Of a DNA stretch of 64,000 nucleotides, positions 63,124-64,000 are shown piece by piece. Position numbers and translations under genes: made by a program. This stretch comes from an uncultured Candidatus Actinomarinales bacterium (GTDB lineage: Bacteria > Actinomycetota > Acidimicrobiia > Actinomarinales > Actinomarinaceae). The stretch lies in NCBI GenBank assembly GCA_943840565.1, contig CALSUY010000001.1, positions 62,001 through 126,000 on the forward strand. Direction: 5' to 3'. The first letter of the stretch is position 1. Each line of letters starts with the position of its first letter. The notes below the pieces were generated by a model. The model did no database searches. It saw only the letters and a program-made list of their open reading frames with translations, and had not been told where the DNA came from.

Positions 63124-64000
63124 ATGAAAACTGTTTTTTCTGGCATACAGCCAACAGGAAAAGTTCACTTAGGAAACTTTTTGGGCGCAATAAAAAATTG
63201 GGTCCATCTATCAAATGAAGAAAATAAAAACTTTTTTTGTGTTGTAGATCTTCATTCCATTACAACACACCCAGATCCCAAGGAATTGAAATCCAATATT
63301 GAACAGACTCTTAAGTTGCTAATTGCTGCCGGTATAAATTTAGATAATTCAATTATTTATGCACAAAGTAGTGTCCCTCAACATGCATATTTATCATGGA
63401 TACTCTCAAGTTTTTGTCAAGTTGGAGAACTTCAAAGAATGACACAATACAAAGAAAAAGCTGACAGTCTTGGGAGTCATGCTGGGATTTTTACATATCC
63501 TGTGCTTATGGCATCTGATATATTAATTCATAAAGCTAATGAAGTACCCGTAGGAGATGATCAAACGCAACACTTGGAGTTAACTAGAAATATCGCTGAA
63601 AGGTTTAATAATAAATATGGAGTAGTTTTTCCTTTACCTGAAAAATCTTCTGGAAAATCTGGGGCTAGGTTAATGTCATTGAAACATCCTGATAGTAAAA
63701 TGTCTAAAAGTTCAGATGATATCAATGGCACAATTTATTTTGATGATGATAAGGATACAATAATGAAAAAATTTAAATCATCGGTTACAGATTCAGACGA
63801 TATTATTCAATATAATTTAAGTGAAAAAAAAGGGATAAGCAATCTCATAGACATATATGCTTCTATAAATGGGCTGTCTCATAAGGAAGTCGAAAAAACA
63901 TTTACAGATTCCCGGTATGGAGAATTTAAAATGGCAGTTGGTGAATGTGTCGCAGAATACTTAAACCCAATTAATCTTAAATTTACAGAACTTGAAAAAG
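63124..64000 (+). CDS. trpS: tryptophanyl-tRNA synthetase, N-terminal part
   Basis: The frame stays open to the window edge, giving the first 292 residues of an enzyme usually 330-350 long. FSGIQPTGKVHLGNFLGAI contains the class I HIGH-like motif (HLGN at 15-18), and KMSKS is at 192-196. VGDDQTQHLELTR is the family's conserved tryptophan/ATP segment. It charges tRNA-Trp, whose gene lies at the other end of the window. The ATG appears leaderless. Confidence 0.95.
   Translation, partial: MKTVFSGIQPTGKVHLGNFLGAIKNWVHLSNEENKNFFCVVDLHSITTHPDPKELKSNIEQTLKLLIAAGINLDNSIIYAQSSVPQHAYLSWILSSFCQVGELQRMTQYKEKADSLGSHAGIFTYPVLMASDILIHKANEVPVGDDQTQHLELTRNIAERFNNKYGVVFPLPEKSSGKSGARLMSLKHPDSKMSKSSDDINGTIYFDDDKDTIMKKFKSSVTDSDDIIQYNLSEKKGISNLIDIYASINGLSHKEVEKTFTDSRYGEFKMAVGECVAEYLNPINLKFTELEK

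Overview
The window is AT-rich DNA from what looks like a small-genome, probably marine, member of the Actinomycetota. The best evidence is RpoC, which carries the long charged insert near residues 150-300 typical of actinobacterial beta-prime subunits. The gene order (tRNA-Met, rpmG, tRNA-Trp, nusG, rplK, rplA; then alr, tsaE, tsaB, rimI, tsaD, groES, groEL) also fits. Low GC, overlapping genes and almost no intergenic DNA suggest a streamlined lineage such as the marine Actinomarinales; that placement is inference. No gene-free stretch exceeds 300 bases. I see no CRISPR array, insertion sequence, prophage or replication origin.

Layout. 1-4399: end of a MidA-like methyltransferase, HtpX protease, rhodanese, PfkB sugar/nucleoside kinase, and two unknown membrane proteins on the minus strand. 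4479-5978: tRNA-Tyr, tRNA-Thr, tRNA-Met, rpmG, an ECF sigma factor with a zinc anti-sigma-like partner, and tRNA-Trp. 5978-19737: nusG, rplK and rplA (all broken here), rplJ with an L10 leader, rplL, rpoB, rpoC, rpsL, rpsG, fusA, tuf. 19790-34594: the S10, spc and alpha ribosomal clusters with secY, adk, map, infA and rpoA. 34596-45726: a membrane protein, truA, rplM, rpsI, glmM, a glmS ribozyme and glmS, then alr, the t6A genes tsaE/tsaB/tsaD with rimI, and groES-groEL. 45792-54095: chorismate mutase followed by a nine-gene operon encoding the whole path from DAHP to phenylpyruvate plus the tyrosine branch. 54082-64000: short transcription units on both strands: a peptidase fused to a CysRS tail, an esterase, a CbiO/CbiQ transporter module with a Fur-family regulator, a thioredoxin-like gene with an in-frame TGA, CsaA, an FMN reductase, PlsC, a YczE-like protein, a YceI-like lipoprotein, a Nudix hydrolase, an EamA transporter and the start of trpS.

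Main discoveries. (1) A classical transcription attenuator appears to control the aromatic operon: a 14-residue leader peptide containing Phe-Phe-Tyr-Phe, followed by mutually exclusive 1:2, 2:3 and 3:4 pairings, the last being a terminator. (2) A membrane-anchored thioredoxin-like gene has TGA exactly at the first Cys of CxxC, followed by a SECIS-like hairpin: a candidate UxxC selenoprotein. (3) A clear glmS self-cleaving ribozyme precedes glmS, with an extra 9-bp helix closing the leader. (4) secE plus the 5' part of nusG, and the rplK/rplA junction, are missing about 0.5 kb each, which is either misassembly or real deletion. (5) Eleven apparent first genes have a -10 hexamer only 6-8 nt before ATG, implying widespread leaderless transcripts. 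(6) A perfect 7-1-7 Fur-type operator lies in the cbiQ promoter.
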